A DNA stretch of 64,000 bases from Liolophura sinensis (taxonomy: Eukaryota; Mollusca; Polyplacophora; Chitonida; Chitonidae), in the NCBI RefSeq assembly GCF_032854445.1, contig NC_088302.1, forward strand, positions 52,544,046 through 52,608,045. Reading direction: 5' to 3'. The translations under genes were made by a program, and so were the position numbers. The notes beneath the pieces are model-generated. The model was not told the origin of the DNA, ran no database searches, and saw only the letters and a list, made by a program, of their open reading frames with translations. Below, in pieces: positions 14,601 through 26,700 of this stretch. The first letter of the stretch is position 1, and each line of letters starts with the position of its first letter.

Positions 14601-17600
14601 GATGTTTGGAAGATAACATTATATCCTACAGAGAAATTATTACTTCTCGCACCTGAAGTATTATCTCATTACATTTATTTGCCTCCAAAAAAGCTTACTT
14701 GTAGTCAAATTTTTAGGTCATTTAAGGTAGACTGTTTTGTTCCATTTAGGTCATCGGACTATGGTTTTGCAGCACAAAGTATATCGAAAATGAGATTTGC
14801 AGTCTTTGGTCGCCTTTTTTTTATTATACAATACCAAAACTGTTAAGGGTTTTATGATCTACTCTATGAGTTGCTGACAAGAGCTGGGTTTAAACAGAAG
14901 ACCTCAATGGTCAGGTATAACTTATGATCAGTCTGAAATAGACAGCAGTGGACCACTTGACTAGCAAGGCAACCACTCCAATCAGCTGCGATATGAACTA
15001 CATGCATTATGAGATCAAGTTAAATTACAGGGCTAGTACTGTAGTGGTGAACATGTATTACCACATGTTGTCAAGGAGCTACCAGTCACACACAACCACA
15101 TATGTACCTTTACTGTAACCCTTGGTTACTACCTGTATGCAGGCAGTACAAGCATCAGGCTCAGAGAGGCACGTATACATGGACCAGATCCAAAACATTG
15201 ACAGAACATTGAATTACTTTGTGCCATGGCCTCAGTTTTGTTGTTTCCTTGGATACGTCTTAGGTGAACAATTAAACAAGAAAAATCCAGATCAAGATTT
15301 CAGTAGTACATGTATGATCTTCAGACAAAAACTGCTTTCAAGTTACGCGCAACTTACAAACGATGAGAGGTTTAGAACATGGCCTTTGCAATAAAGATTT
15401 ACCTATATGCAGGGCTGTATAAATTCGTCACCTCAGTTAACAAATGTCACAGAATGATGGTACATCTACCTCTACACAGGGCTGGATAAATTCATCACCT
15501 CAGTTAACAAATGTCACACATGGACATCTACCTGTATGAAGGGGCTGTATAAATTCATCACCTCAGTTAACAAATGTCACACACAGTACAGCTACCTGTA
15601 TGCTGGGCTGTATAAATTCATCACCTCAGTTAATAAATGTCACACACGGTACATCTACCTCTACGCAGGGTTGTATAAATTCATCACCTCGGATAAAAAA
15701 TGTCACACATGGTACAGCTACCTGTATGCAGGGCTGTATATATTCATCACCTCAGATAACAAATGTCACACATGGACATCTACCTGTAAGCAGGGCTGTA
15801 TAAATTCATCACCTCAGTTAACAAATGTCACACATGGACTTCTACCTGTACGCAGGGCTGTATAAATTCATCACCTCAGTTAACAAATGTCACACACAGT
15901 ACATCTACCTGTACGCTGGGCTGTATAAATTCATCACGTCAGTTAATAAATGTCACACACGATACATCTACCTCTACGCAGGGTTGTATAAATTCATCAC
16001 CTCAGATAAAAAATGTCACACATGGTACATCTACCTGTATGCAGGGCTGTATATATTCATCACCTCAGTTAACAAATGTCACACATGGTACATCTACCTG
16101 TATGCAGGTTTGTATAAATTCATCACCTCAGATAACAAATGTCACACATAGTACATCTACTCTACACACGACTGTATACATTCATCACCTCAGTTAAAAA
16201 ATGTCACAGATGGTACATCTACCTGTATGCAGGTTTGTATAAATTCATCACTTCAGATAAAAAATGTCACACATGGACATCTACCTCTACGCAGAGTTGT
16301 ATAAATTCATCACCTCAGTTAACAAATGTCACACATGGACATCTACCTCTACGTAGGGTTGTATAAATTCATCACCTCAGATAACAAATGTCACTCATGG
16401 ACATCTACCTCTACACAGGGCTGTATAAATTTATCACCTCAGTTCACAAATGTCACACATGGACATGTACCTCTAAACAGGGCTGTATAAATTTATCACC
16501 TCAGTTCACAAATGTCACACATGGACATGTACCTTCCTATAAAATACATTAATTTGTAATTTACATTTGTACATGTATACAGTGGACAAAACTTGACAAA
16601 CACAGGACAACACATTAACTTCTATCAAAATGCAATAAAACCGAGTAGGGCTCAGTTTTTTGACTGTCAAACTGTTATTCAGTTGCTGTGAGATGCAGTG
16701 TATCAGTACATAAAAACAATATAATGCAGCACGCATTGTAAATCTTAACCATAAATGATGTACATAAACTTTAAGTTTAAGGGGCAAGAGCAAAGATTCT
16801 GTTTTATCAGAATCATAACAGACCACTAGACCTCAAAGTAGGCTAAGTCACAAGTCACTTTATGATACAAACAAAACAAGTAGCATACAATGAGCCAATG
16901 AGAGGTGTCAGGTGCTTACATGTTTAAGCATGTTAGATAAATATTTATCTATGCAAGTTTCTCGAAAAAGAAAACAAATACTCACCAGTTTGATTGCTAC
17001 ATGTTCGTTGTTGTACAAGTTTTTACCTGAAAGGATAGCAAAGAGGTAAACATTAACTTTACACATGTTATTGGGTTTCTACTAAACACCAATCTCCTCT
17101 TTTAATAACACTTTTAAAACATGTTCACAAATTAGGCAACATGATAAATTAATCCCAACAAGATTTACTCTACTGAAAACACTGAAGAAATTTGAGAAAG
17201 TGCATGTAATTCCATGTGAAGCCAATATATTGATATTGAATGACTCAAATCTACAAGTACATAATAATTTAAATTACATCATCTGTAGTTTTTATGTTTT
17301 AACACACTGTCCATTCAGTTCAAAGGCTATGCAATCAGGATATACATGTATTTAGACTCCTAGGTATATGTAGGAATCTGAAGAGGGGCCTGTTCAATAA
17401 TGGCATATATCAAAAAAGTTAGAAAGTCAAGTCTCCTCTATAGAAATGTGCTTCACCATCTGAGAAATGCTTATCCCTAGAATGTCTACACCACAGGAAA
17501 GTGCATGTGCACAGTATGAATGTACATGTACTATCAGGCGAATTCCCATGATTTCCCTTGTGACGGAATAAACATTACTTTCATAACTTTCATAAGTCCA

Positions 17601-20600
17601 GTGTGGGATATAAGTGAGCAATGTACATGTACCTCACCACCTTGCACCATTCTTTTGGTTTAGATGTACACAAATGCTAATGTGTTGCACGACATGCCTT
17701 TGGCAAGCTACTCATCAAGTCTCACACAAGTGAAATGCCATATTGGTGGGAGATAAGTGGCTTCCAACTAAAAAAAACCCCTATGTACAATGCACTCAAA
17801 TACAGCACTACATAAGCACTGTTTTAAGAGATAGTGTTTGAAAGGTTATGAAGGCACAAGAAACTTGAAAAAACGTATGAAGGTCAATGAAAAACAAGAG
17901 GGTTCTACATCTACAACATGACTAGGTGCACATGTGGTACAAGTTTAATAAAAATTGTTTAATGTATTTATTTATTTCATTGGTGTTTTACGCCGTGAAA
18001 GAATATTTCACTTATAAGACCAGTATTATCACGAGAGGAAACAAAAATTGTTTAAAGATGTAAAAAGAAAGTAAGTTTACAATCCTGTCACAAAATAAAT
18101 GTTAACCGGTACCAATCACCTTGTGAAAAAAAAAAAAAAAAAAAAAAGGCTACAGTCACCAAAAAGGAAATGGATTTTTTCCCAATGCCTACATGTATAT
18201 ACAGACTAGTGTATTAAAGTTTGGTAAACCTGGTTACGAGCATTGAAGAGAAAATAAAGGTTCAGGCTCAACAACTTTAAAGGAAACTTTAACAGGCACT
18301 ATAGCCTGAAAAGGGCACATTTTTTTCTATCTTGTGGGGCCTGCTGAATAATTTTGAGATTTTTCCTTGCCATATACGTAAAACTTAAAAACAGCAAGGA
18401 GTCCATCGCGTCTTCCATCTTTAACACCTTGTAATTTATGTTGGGGGTGTGTTGCCTCTCAGCCAATGAGAGTCGTTAAAACTGCCGGCTTGTTCGTGCA
18501 CACATGGAACCTACGTCTAAGATTCTGGTTTACCGATCGTCAAGGAGAAATCACTGAAGCAACGCGAAGTACTGGCCATTGGCAGGTCACATACATTTTC
18601 TACCAGAAAAGCACTTTGGCGGTTTATGACAGAAATTCTCCTCCTAACACAGAAGACTTCAGGACTAGTTCTCAGGCAAAATGGAGTCCACAGTGGATTC
18701 TGGCGCTGAATTTATTTACAACTTATCAACGTGAGGCACATGTAAAAAATTTTTTATGGCATGCACATGTGAGGAAATGCATACTCTTTTTCTATGGTAT
18801 TTGTTTGATATTTAAATTTTCTTCTCCTTTACAAAAGTAAGTTGTCACAACAACACAACGTTCTTTAATGACCAGGTGCAAATGACAAGTTTGCTAAAAA
18901 AAATATGTAAAGAGTTCAAGAGATATCATATTTACAAGTGTGTCCCAAGTGAAAATACATGTGCAATGACTCTTCTAGAAAAAACTGGCAAGTCACCCAA
19001 AACGAATATGGTTCTTCGCAATACCTAAGTGTACAATGGGTATAAGTTTGATACGCCTGGCTATCAGTGGTCAAAAGATAATGTTTACAAGGAAGTGGAG
19101 GTACAGGCCCAAAAATCTTCCACATAAACAGTGAAGGTCACTGAAAAACTAGAGGGTTTGTTCTTCTTGTCTAGATGTAAGTCAGGTGGTACAAATGTAA
19201 TAAAAAATCTGTAGACTCCAACAGATACTGTGTTCACAAGCCTCTGACAAAACATTAAATCACCCCATCTGATCACGGTCTACAAAAAAGAACAGGGTTC
19301 TTCCCAAAGGCCGAAAGCCAAAGCGTACATCTAGTGGTAAATCTGGTAAACCTTGCTACAAGTGCCAACTTCAAGAATTTACAAAATCACAATCATAACA
19401 ACAATGTCCCCTCCTCCCCCACACACCCATCATGCACGTGCATGTACCGTTGGCAAGAAGAATTTAATCCCAATAACTAAATGAGGGTTTTAGTCTCTCA
19501 CACCATGAAATTAATCAAAATAAAAAAATTCATCCAAGCTGGAAAAAAAAAAGTTTTGTGTGACAGTGCGCTGAAAATTTTATCCAATGTATATTTTGAC
19601 CCCTGGATACGCAAGTGTTTCAGTCCACTCAATTGCAGTAAGAGATATAATGAAGATGTAACTCAATGATACAAAGTGAGATCCCAATTTCCAGTAAATA
19701 AAGCTGTCATACACAGTTTGAAGAGGCATTGGAAGTCAGAAAACTACAAGTACATGTATGATGATTAAAATTAATTGAAAATAAAATCAGTTTTTCCCAG
19801 CTCTGACCAATTTATTTGTATCAACTATGAGTCTTGAAGATGTATTCAAATTGCCATTGTTAAAATATGTTCTTCAAAAATGCAAACCCTGTATTTGTTC
19901 TTTTCAATTTACATGTGCCTGAATTTCTTCTAATGGTAATCAGATGCGCTTGCTGATGGCAATGAAATAGAAGTACTACACACTCTTCCAGAACTTTTTA
20001 AATCTATGAGATTCACTCAAACACCAGAGTAAGTTGTTCATTTATCTTGCACTAAACAGTTTGCTGGAGAGCTTTGGGCAGTGTGTCTCAACATCTGACT
20101 TGCATTTACTTATAGACAGATAACACACTAGCTTTGTCTAACATCAGGCCTTGCCATTTTCAGCCACACCATATGTGTTGTCAAGCTGTGAAAACTCAAT
20201 GTCCGTTCCCATAGAGAACATGATATATGCATGTACCAGTCGAAAGTTACAATGAACCCCAAGCACAGGCCCCATGGCTACACACAGGCCTCTAAAAGCT
20301 GATCACAGATGTGATGTAATCAATATTGCCATATATTCACATTCACCATAGTTCATGCTTCTCCTTCAGATGACACAACAAAATCATGCGTTTGCAGGGC
20401 CTAATTCTCAACCCTTTTCAGCGTCCGATTACAGGATGCTGCCGTTCCCTCAGAGTTCTCTTTGCATCAAAAAAGAAAAAAAAATCAGCCCGAATTTATT
20501 TTGTACAAGTGAAGACAAGTAAACACAAACTATTTTATTCTTGAGTTTGACTGAGATTTTATGAGGAAATATCCAATAAAGGTCAGTGTCAATGGTTGCA

Positions 20601-22827
20601 CAAGGTACATAAATGTCTTGTGGCCAGACCACGAAGTGAGTGGATTTAGATATTAAATATCATGTATGCAGTGAACTTTGCAGATGGGGTAGTTATGATA
20701 CAGTGTGATGATCAGATGCACATGTCATCCAAGATGGCAGAGTTATCCACATACAGAACAGCTATCCTTGTATATCAGGAAATCGTTAATTAAACATCAA
20801 GAATGAAATTTTCACGACGGCCAGTCATGCACAATAATGGCAGACATTTCATGATATCTGACATGGTTTATTACATAATAGGGCTACACCGAATTACCTC
20901 CCTTGAGGACACTTAAAAGGTGCATTTTTTGCTGTGGTTAGGTGGGACCTCAGAAAATGGCATGTTATGCAAATTAAAGCATTAGTTGAAGTACAGCTTT
21001 AAACATATTTTAATTTTGAAAACTTATTTGGAAAGTCCAGGATAAACATTATGTATTTTTTAATTCATTTGGTGATAATTTTTTGAAATCCTGCCACTAA
21101 TTCAATACAAAAGACAACTCTTAAGCTGAAAACATGGACTTCAAACATGAACATTTCTGCAACTCTCAAAGGCTCATAATGTTTTTTTTCACATTTTGTT
21201 GCCACAGACATGACACAACCTTCATACTACATACCTTAATAGGTGAAGTCCTACTTCTCATAGTGTCACGTCTCAAAAACTAGTCTTGCGTTATGTCATG
21301 GTCGCTGTCGTGTAACAAGGGTGGTAATTCGAAACAGGTCAAGTTTGAACTGCTTTAAACAGTTGAAATTTTGAGTTAAGTTTGGTAAACCTTAAATAGG
21401 AATGAATAAGGTATCAAATATGGGGGCTATTCTGGTCCCGTGTTACAAGTAAGTTCATCAATGAAGTCATTTCCGAAAATTTCCAACCATCAACAGAAAA
21501 TATGCATAAAATAGAGGGGTTAGTAAAAGATCTGTTTTGATATCGCTACCTTCACCACAGGAAAACATACCCCAGAACAAATGCTTCCAATACACTGGAC
21601 AACTTACTGTGGCAGGTTTCTCTGACTGTGACATTCCACAGAAAATACAATCGCCACAGGGAATAATCAATATCACAGTCAGGTATAGAGGACTAGTTGA
21701 TCTTTAGTACAGGGAGTGGAGTACATCATTCAATGGTTTCCATAGGTAGCTTTACAAATGTCAAAACGAGGTCACATATGGCCATGTTGAAAAAAGTTCA
21801 TCCAAAGTTATGACGTTTACCTTCGGGTTTATTTCTAACAAGGTAGGCCATCCGAACAAACAATAAGTGGGTATTACTAAGAACACATGCCATGATTTCA
21901 TGGTAGCTGCTTATGACGCTTACAGACTCAGCTATGCAAGATATGTATTCAGTTTAACAAGTGCCGCAAAATCTCGTCTTTTAGCTGCATTAGTTTGAGA
22001 CAGCCGCCACCCTGTTTTGTCCATATCTGTGCCGACTCGGCTTATTCCGGTCTTTTGGCTGGCACCAAGTGCTTTTACTCACACTGAAGTTAACATCAGG
22101 AAGTGGTCATTCTTGTATGCTGAAGGATTTACTTCCAAACCAAAAACATTACACAGTGCTTTGCAACAGTACAAAAGCACTGTGAATACCCAGTTGAACA
22201 GTATTAACTCACAAGTTATTCAATTGACAGCTAGTGACAAATTCATCTTGCTAATCAATACAGATGATCAGGGACACACTTTCACAAAACTTCAAAAATC
22301 AATTTTTTGTAACTTTTCTTGTAAATGATTTAGCCTTATGGTACTATAACCCAGACATCTTTTGCGAAAATAGTTACGAGAAATATGATTCATGAAGTTT
22401 TGTGACCCAACTCTTAAAGCGTAATGCAAAAAGAATATAGGAGTATCTACACTTTTGCATTCTGTTTAAGTGACACGAGACTTGTCACCCCTCCCAAATG
22501 AAGTCTTACCACTTGCATGGAAGTCAAGACAAACACTGACACTTCAGTCAAATGTCTATGTGCAAACCATACAGAAACCCCGTAAACAAACGTTTGTTTA
22601 ATTCCTATTGCCCATATGGTAGGCAACTTACCAAGCCTCAGTTCACCAAAATTCCCACATCCGATTTTCTTTCCCACTCGAAAGTTTGGCCCTACCATAA
22701 GGACCCCGGAGTTGCCCGAATTGGGCTGTCGGCTGGAGCTATGCATACTTCTTGCACTGCTTTTTGAAACCCTCCGAATCTGTTCGTCACTTCGATTTTC
22801 TCGTTCTCTTTTTTGTAAATTGATCAT
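8613..22827 (-). CDS. CSNK1G: Casein kinase 1 gamma, N-terminal part (three coding exons; gene runs off the left edge)
   Basis: Membrane-associated serine/threonine kinase of the CK1 family; the gamma subfamily is known for Wnt co-receptor phosphorylation and vesicle traffic. Three exons are visible on the minus strand: 22632-22827 (residues 1-65), 16986-17026 (66-79) and 8613-8682 (80-102). All have consensus splice sites and matching phases. The encoded order is a Ser/Arg-rich head, [20 protein letters not shown] (glycine-rich loop, about 55-61), then EHVAIKL with the ATP-binding Lys at about 78, then [12 protein letters not shown]. This is the start of the kinase N-lobe and matches CK1-gamma closely. 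The start ATG at 22827 is supported by an in-frame TGA upstream. The catalytic loop, C-lobe and C-terminal palmitoylation tail must lie left of the window, since no exon for them is seen in 1-8612. Which vertebrate paralogue (G1, G2 or G3) it matches cannot be decided. Confidence 0.93.
9537..9606 (-). mobile_element. SINE core fragment
   Basis: A 70-bp piece of the common SINE core (GGCCAGCATTATAGTGAGAG and CAGAGCCCAAGG), with no head or tail. Confidence 0.7.
11617..11862 (-). mobile_element. Possible SINE of a different family
   Basis: On the minus strand it has a tRNA box-B-like GGGATCAAATCC near its 5' end, then about 200 bp unlike the common SINE core. The assignment rests on the promoter-like box only. 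Confidence 0.4.
15401..16533. repeat. Minisatellite, about 18 copies of a 63-bp unit
   Basis: A head-to-tail array. Each unit contains CTGTATAAATTCATCACCTC and AACAAATGTCACACATGG; units with GGTACATC are 63 bp and those with GGACATC are 62 bp. Because 63 is a multiple of three, stop-free frames of about 109 codons run through it; they are repeat artefacts. It lies in CSNK1G intron 2, 450 bp downstream of exon 2. Outer copies are more diverged than inner ones. Confidence 0.96.
16986..17026 (-). CDS. CSNK1G: CSNK1G coding exon 2
   Basis: A 41-nt exon, too short to stand out as an open frame. After the phase-1 join it encodes [14 protein letters not shown], including the catalytic VAIK lysine. 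The acceptor is CTTTCAG and the donor GTGAGT. Confidence 0.92.
17964..18043 (-). mobile_element. SINE tail and core fragment
   Basis: TTTATTTATTTCATTGGTGT, then ACGCCGTGAAAGAATATTTC: the 3' part of the common SINE in minus orientation. Confidence 0.75.
18126..18148. repeat. Poly-A tract
   Basis: About 22 consecutive A with no element attached that I can identify. Confidence 0.95.
22632..22827 (-). CDS. CSNK1G: CSNK1G coding exon 1
   Basis: Start codon through the glycine-rich loop. The donor is G|GTAAGT and the exon ends in phase 1. Overlapping plus-strand frames at 22552-22864 are antisense shadows. Confidence 0.92.
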
Positions 22828-23682
22828 GGAGGATGTCAGTTGCGATTCCCTTCAATTGTCTTGAATTACACCATACGAAGGCCAGTCACACAGTTGATCA
22901 TGAGAGGGCTGGACTGACTGATAGCCCCAATTTCCTCTCCTTCAATGTGTACTCAGCGAAGACATGTTTTTAGGAATCACTTTTCCCACACCACCCTCTT
23001 TCAAGCCCAGCGGGGTGGGGTGAAGGAAACTCCCGTCAACCTCCTGGGTACCATCTGTCAAAAATCTACCTATTTAGGATGTTTTTCGTGCCCCTGACAC
23101 CCGAAATTTATCCATCTACAATGTGGTTGATTTCCCTGAAATTATCCTAGACGGGATCTCGACTACCGAACAATCGTTGACAGCGTATCACTACGCGCCG
23201 GTCTTTCACCGTCGGTACTTTTTAATATGAGATAGACAGAAAAACTAGAATTCAAATATTTTATGGTAAAATTTAACAAATCAGCTAAAATAACACATAA
23301 ACTTATTCCAATGATTATTTTTATAAACAAGTATTAGAATTATTTGACGGAAGTGAGTAATGCGGTGAGAAACTGTGCGCAAGTCCGTATTACTGGTTTC
23401 CAGGTGTCGTCTGGTTGAGATAACAACATGGTCTGTGTGTCAAAAACTTGGTCTAGCAAACACTGCTTTAAAATCTTACAGCAGCTGTATGGCCACAGTG
23501 CCATTAGAGTTTTCTTTGCTTTTAAAAATGAACATTTAGTTTAGTAGTTTATGACGTCACAACATCACACCAGCTGTCCGTCACTTCCGGGTGTCCTTCG
23601 ACAACAAGTATGGCGGTCGTTTTCAAAACTGTGTGCATCTTGTCAAATTTTTGAAATATTTGTGCGATTTTGAAGTCCAGAT
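22828..23682. promoter_or_regulatory. Head-to-head promoter region of CSNK1G (minus) and CEP120 (plus)
   Basis: The two start codons are 855 bases apart on opposite strands. Near the CEP120 side lie a full palindromic CRE (TGACGTCA, 23552-23559), an ETS-like CACTTCCGG (23582-23590) and a YY1-like ATGGCGG (23610-23616). These are typical of TATA-less housekeeping promoters, and no TATA box stands out. Both 5' UTRs must lie here; an untranslated first exon cannot be excluded. Confidence 0.75.
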
Positions 23683-23734
23683 ATGACAATGGGTGAAAAG
23701 GATCGATTTCTTGTGGTTGTTTCGGTATTAGAAG
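23683..23734 (+). CDS. CEP120: CEP120 exon 1
   Basis: Encodes [18 protein letters not shown], joining in phase 1; donor GTGAGA. A second Met at residue 3 is an alternative start. Confidence 0.92.
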
Positions 23735-26700
23735 GTGAGATTGAGGTACTTGTAAGATTATCTAGCGTAATATATTGTTCTTGCTAAGTCCAAGGTGCTT
23801 GAGTTTAAGATGACAGGTCTGTTCAAGTTCGACGTGAGGCGGCGCGCTCACTGCCGGCGTAGTGAATAGAAGTCCAAGTCATGAAATGCATCGAATAAAC
23901 TTGACTCTGGCACTAATTTGAATGCACTTTTTGATCAAGTCAATGTCTGGTTTAGGTTAGATCACTTTATAAGCCTTAACTCTATGTGGAATGTCCTCAC
24001 TCGTTGTTGTTGTTTTCGAAGTTGTCATTTCGTGATTCGTGTTTAGTCCCATTTATGTAGGCATCACTAAAAATGCCCTCATTTAAGAAGGAAGCTACAA
24101 CTACTTCTTAGTGCAGTTAGAAGGGAATTCTGGTCAAAGTACACTAGCCTAAAGCTAGCTGGGACACTACTTGGGCCTGCTCCTATACAACATGATCCTG
24201 TGTTGTATAGTTTTGACTTGACACAGAGTCATGTCACCATGTTACATTACGACTGTTCGAAAACCACCTATCTGTCAACAACAACAGCATGCACCCAGGA
24301 TATGACCCAAAACATTGTAACTTCGGTACCTGGGGAAGGCCAAATAGCTGAACTGTTTCAAGCCTTAATTTTGATAAACCCAAGTCTGTGTTCAGATCAT
24401 CATCACACATCACACTGGTGGTCCAAGATACTGTCTAATCACATGTGTGGGTAGGTCAATTTCCTGTTTGTCACCTCCAGCTCGACTACGGACCATTTCA
24501 TTTTCATTGGTGCCATTTGTGTTTCTTTCAGGCGACAAGAAATGGTAACGTGGTAATATCATGGACCGTAGCTGATAGTTTTGATATCTGATTATTATCA
24601 CATTGTAGATGATTGGCAGAATTACTTAAAATGAAATTCTTACACCAGTTACCCCAGATCTTTATTCAGTAGTATCCGTTGCATCTTGTTTGACACTCTC
24701 TGTAAATTCCATCCATAGTTATGCCTGTTTTCAGTTATTTTTTTTATTTACAGCATGAAGGAAATAACATGTTCAATTAATTACCACTGTCAATGAAAAT
24801 AATATGAGCAGTTTTGACCATGCCATAATTCTGCCACAGCTGGTCATTAGAGTGAAGGCTATATATTGAATCATTCCGCACCTAAATTGGTATGGAAAGA
24901 TTGGTTAGTTATAATCAAATGCATGTCATCAAGCTTTGTGACTACCTGTACATGCAAGTGATCATGAATATTATTCTAATGATGTCTATTGTACTCTTGT
25001 CCTTCAGGGAGAAAATTCCCAAAGAGACCAAAGCATCAGGTAATTGTTGAGGCTCGATTTGATGGCGAATTGTTGGCCTCTGATCCAGTCGACCATGTGG
25101 AAGCACCGCAATTTACTCAGGAATTGGCCTGGGAACTGGATAGAAAAGGGTTACAACAACACCGTCTACAAAGGACCTCTATTAAAGTCCAGTGTTATGC
25201 ATTTGACCCTGCCACCTCCTTGAAGGAAGCCATTGGTTATGTTGTATTAGATTTGAGATCTGCTCAAGCCAAGCAGGTACATGCTTTTTTGTTTCGTTTT
25301 TGTTCTGGTATTTATTGTGCGCGGAATTATAGGTATAAAGAGTTTGAAAAGCAATTGCAAGCTTAATTGAGGTTTTAGGTCTTGTAATGTGTTACCACAA
25401 ATGACAGCTTAGGATTAGTAATTCAGTCCAGCCCAAAAAGTGGTAAAAAAGTATGTAGTGTGTTGTTAAGCACTGATCACATAAATACATTAAGGAATAT
25501 GAATTTGGAAACATACTCACTGAGCATGTACTATCACCTTAATGGTTAGATTCACAGTGATAGGCCTAGTACCACTACTGCAATTGGGGGGCCTCCATGG
25601 CAGAAAGGGTTAGCTCGCCAGCAGGGTGCAATTTCCCAGAAGCCTCCCACCAATGCTGTCTCTGTAAGTTCAAGTTCAGCTCATGCTGATTTCTTCTGGC
25701 CATACGTGGGAAGGTCTGCCCGCAAATCTGTGGGTGGCCATGGGTTTCCCCTGGGCTATGCCCGGTTTCCTCCCACTATAATGCTGGCCACTTTTGTATA
25801 AATTAAATATTGTTGAGTACGGCGTAAAACACCAATGAAATAAATAAATAAATAACTTCTGCAACCATGTAGGTGTCTTGTCTTTTGTCTTTGGCATTGT
25901 ATTCCATCAAGGAATTTCCGTAAAAATAACAGTATTTACATTTATTGTGACCATCTTCTCACAAGATGCTAATGTAATGTTAATATTATAATATTAAAGC
26001 ACACATCATTTGACCTAAAATGGTATGAACGTCTGTAGTTTATCTAATCAATTATACCCTAAAACCATGTTCACCTTTGGAGTCACAAATTAGTTTATAT
26101 TGCTGGCATGGTATTTGTTAAGTTTAAGGTAGACCTGTAAGGAAAATCAGTGTAGCTAAATGATTTTAATGTATTGTGATATATTGCCATCACAATAAGA
26201 TAAAACATGTCTGATCTTGGGTGGAGGAGGTGAATCGCCCCTCTTCTGATTTTGAGGTCAGAAGAGCCCGCTCTTTGATTGTAGTGTCTTGTTACAGACA
26301 AACAAATGGTACCCATTGCTACATTCAAAATACCACAAACTTAAGCCGGAGTTGCGCCTGGGATTGTATCTGGATGAGGACAAGCCTGGAGATGAACAGC
26401 CAAGTTTTAGGGCTAAAGAAGCCCCAGCTAGGCCAGGTGAGTAAGAACTGGGAGTTCACCAGATAGATGTGAATAATGACACTCACAACACCTATTTCTC
26501 TGTAAAATCAGCTGTTCAGAGATAATTATCAGCCTAACAACTCTGTCTAGTTCTCTGGCTTTTTCTTGTTTCACAGGAAGGATAGTTACCTTGTTGGGCC
26601 ACAAAGAGCTGATTATCTAAGCTGTTCAAGAACCTTCTGATAATAGACTGAACATTTCACCTTATTTCCTACAGAAAACAACAGATTTCTCAGGTGTACA

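Larger units (their letters stand above)
8683..16985 (-). other. CSNK1G intron 2
   Basis: An 8.3-kb intron with SINE fragments and the 63-bp minisatellite at 15401-16533. No other coding sequence was recognised. Confidence 0.75.
17850..19400. repeat. Degenerate repeat cluster with units of about 130-190 bp
   Basis: Diverged relatives recur at about 17882, 18156, 18993, 19137 and 19270. They share a pattern like GTCACNAAAAA..AGGGTTCTTC followed by GTGGTA..AAGTTTGGTAAACC. A SINE fragment splits one unit at 17964-18043. The source family was not recognised. Confidence 0.6.
17027..22631 (-). other. CSNK1G intron 1
   Basis: A 5.6-kb intron with degenerate repeat units between 17.85 and 19.4 kb, a SINE fragment and an A tract. 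No other coding sequence was recognised. Confidence 0.75.

Noticed and set aside
15536-16366. Repeat proteins of about 109 codons (GLYKFITS-type units)
   Set aside because: They are generated by the 63-bp minisatellite inside a kinase intron; the frame is lost wherever a 62-bp unit occurs.
15401-16533. CRISPR-like array
   Set aside because: Units are contiguous and wholly repeated with no unique spacers, in a eukaryotic intron.
22552-22864. Plus-strand frames of 71 and 82 codons
   Set aside because: Antisense shadows of CSNK1G exon 1, which has splice sites and family motifs on the minus strand.
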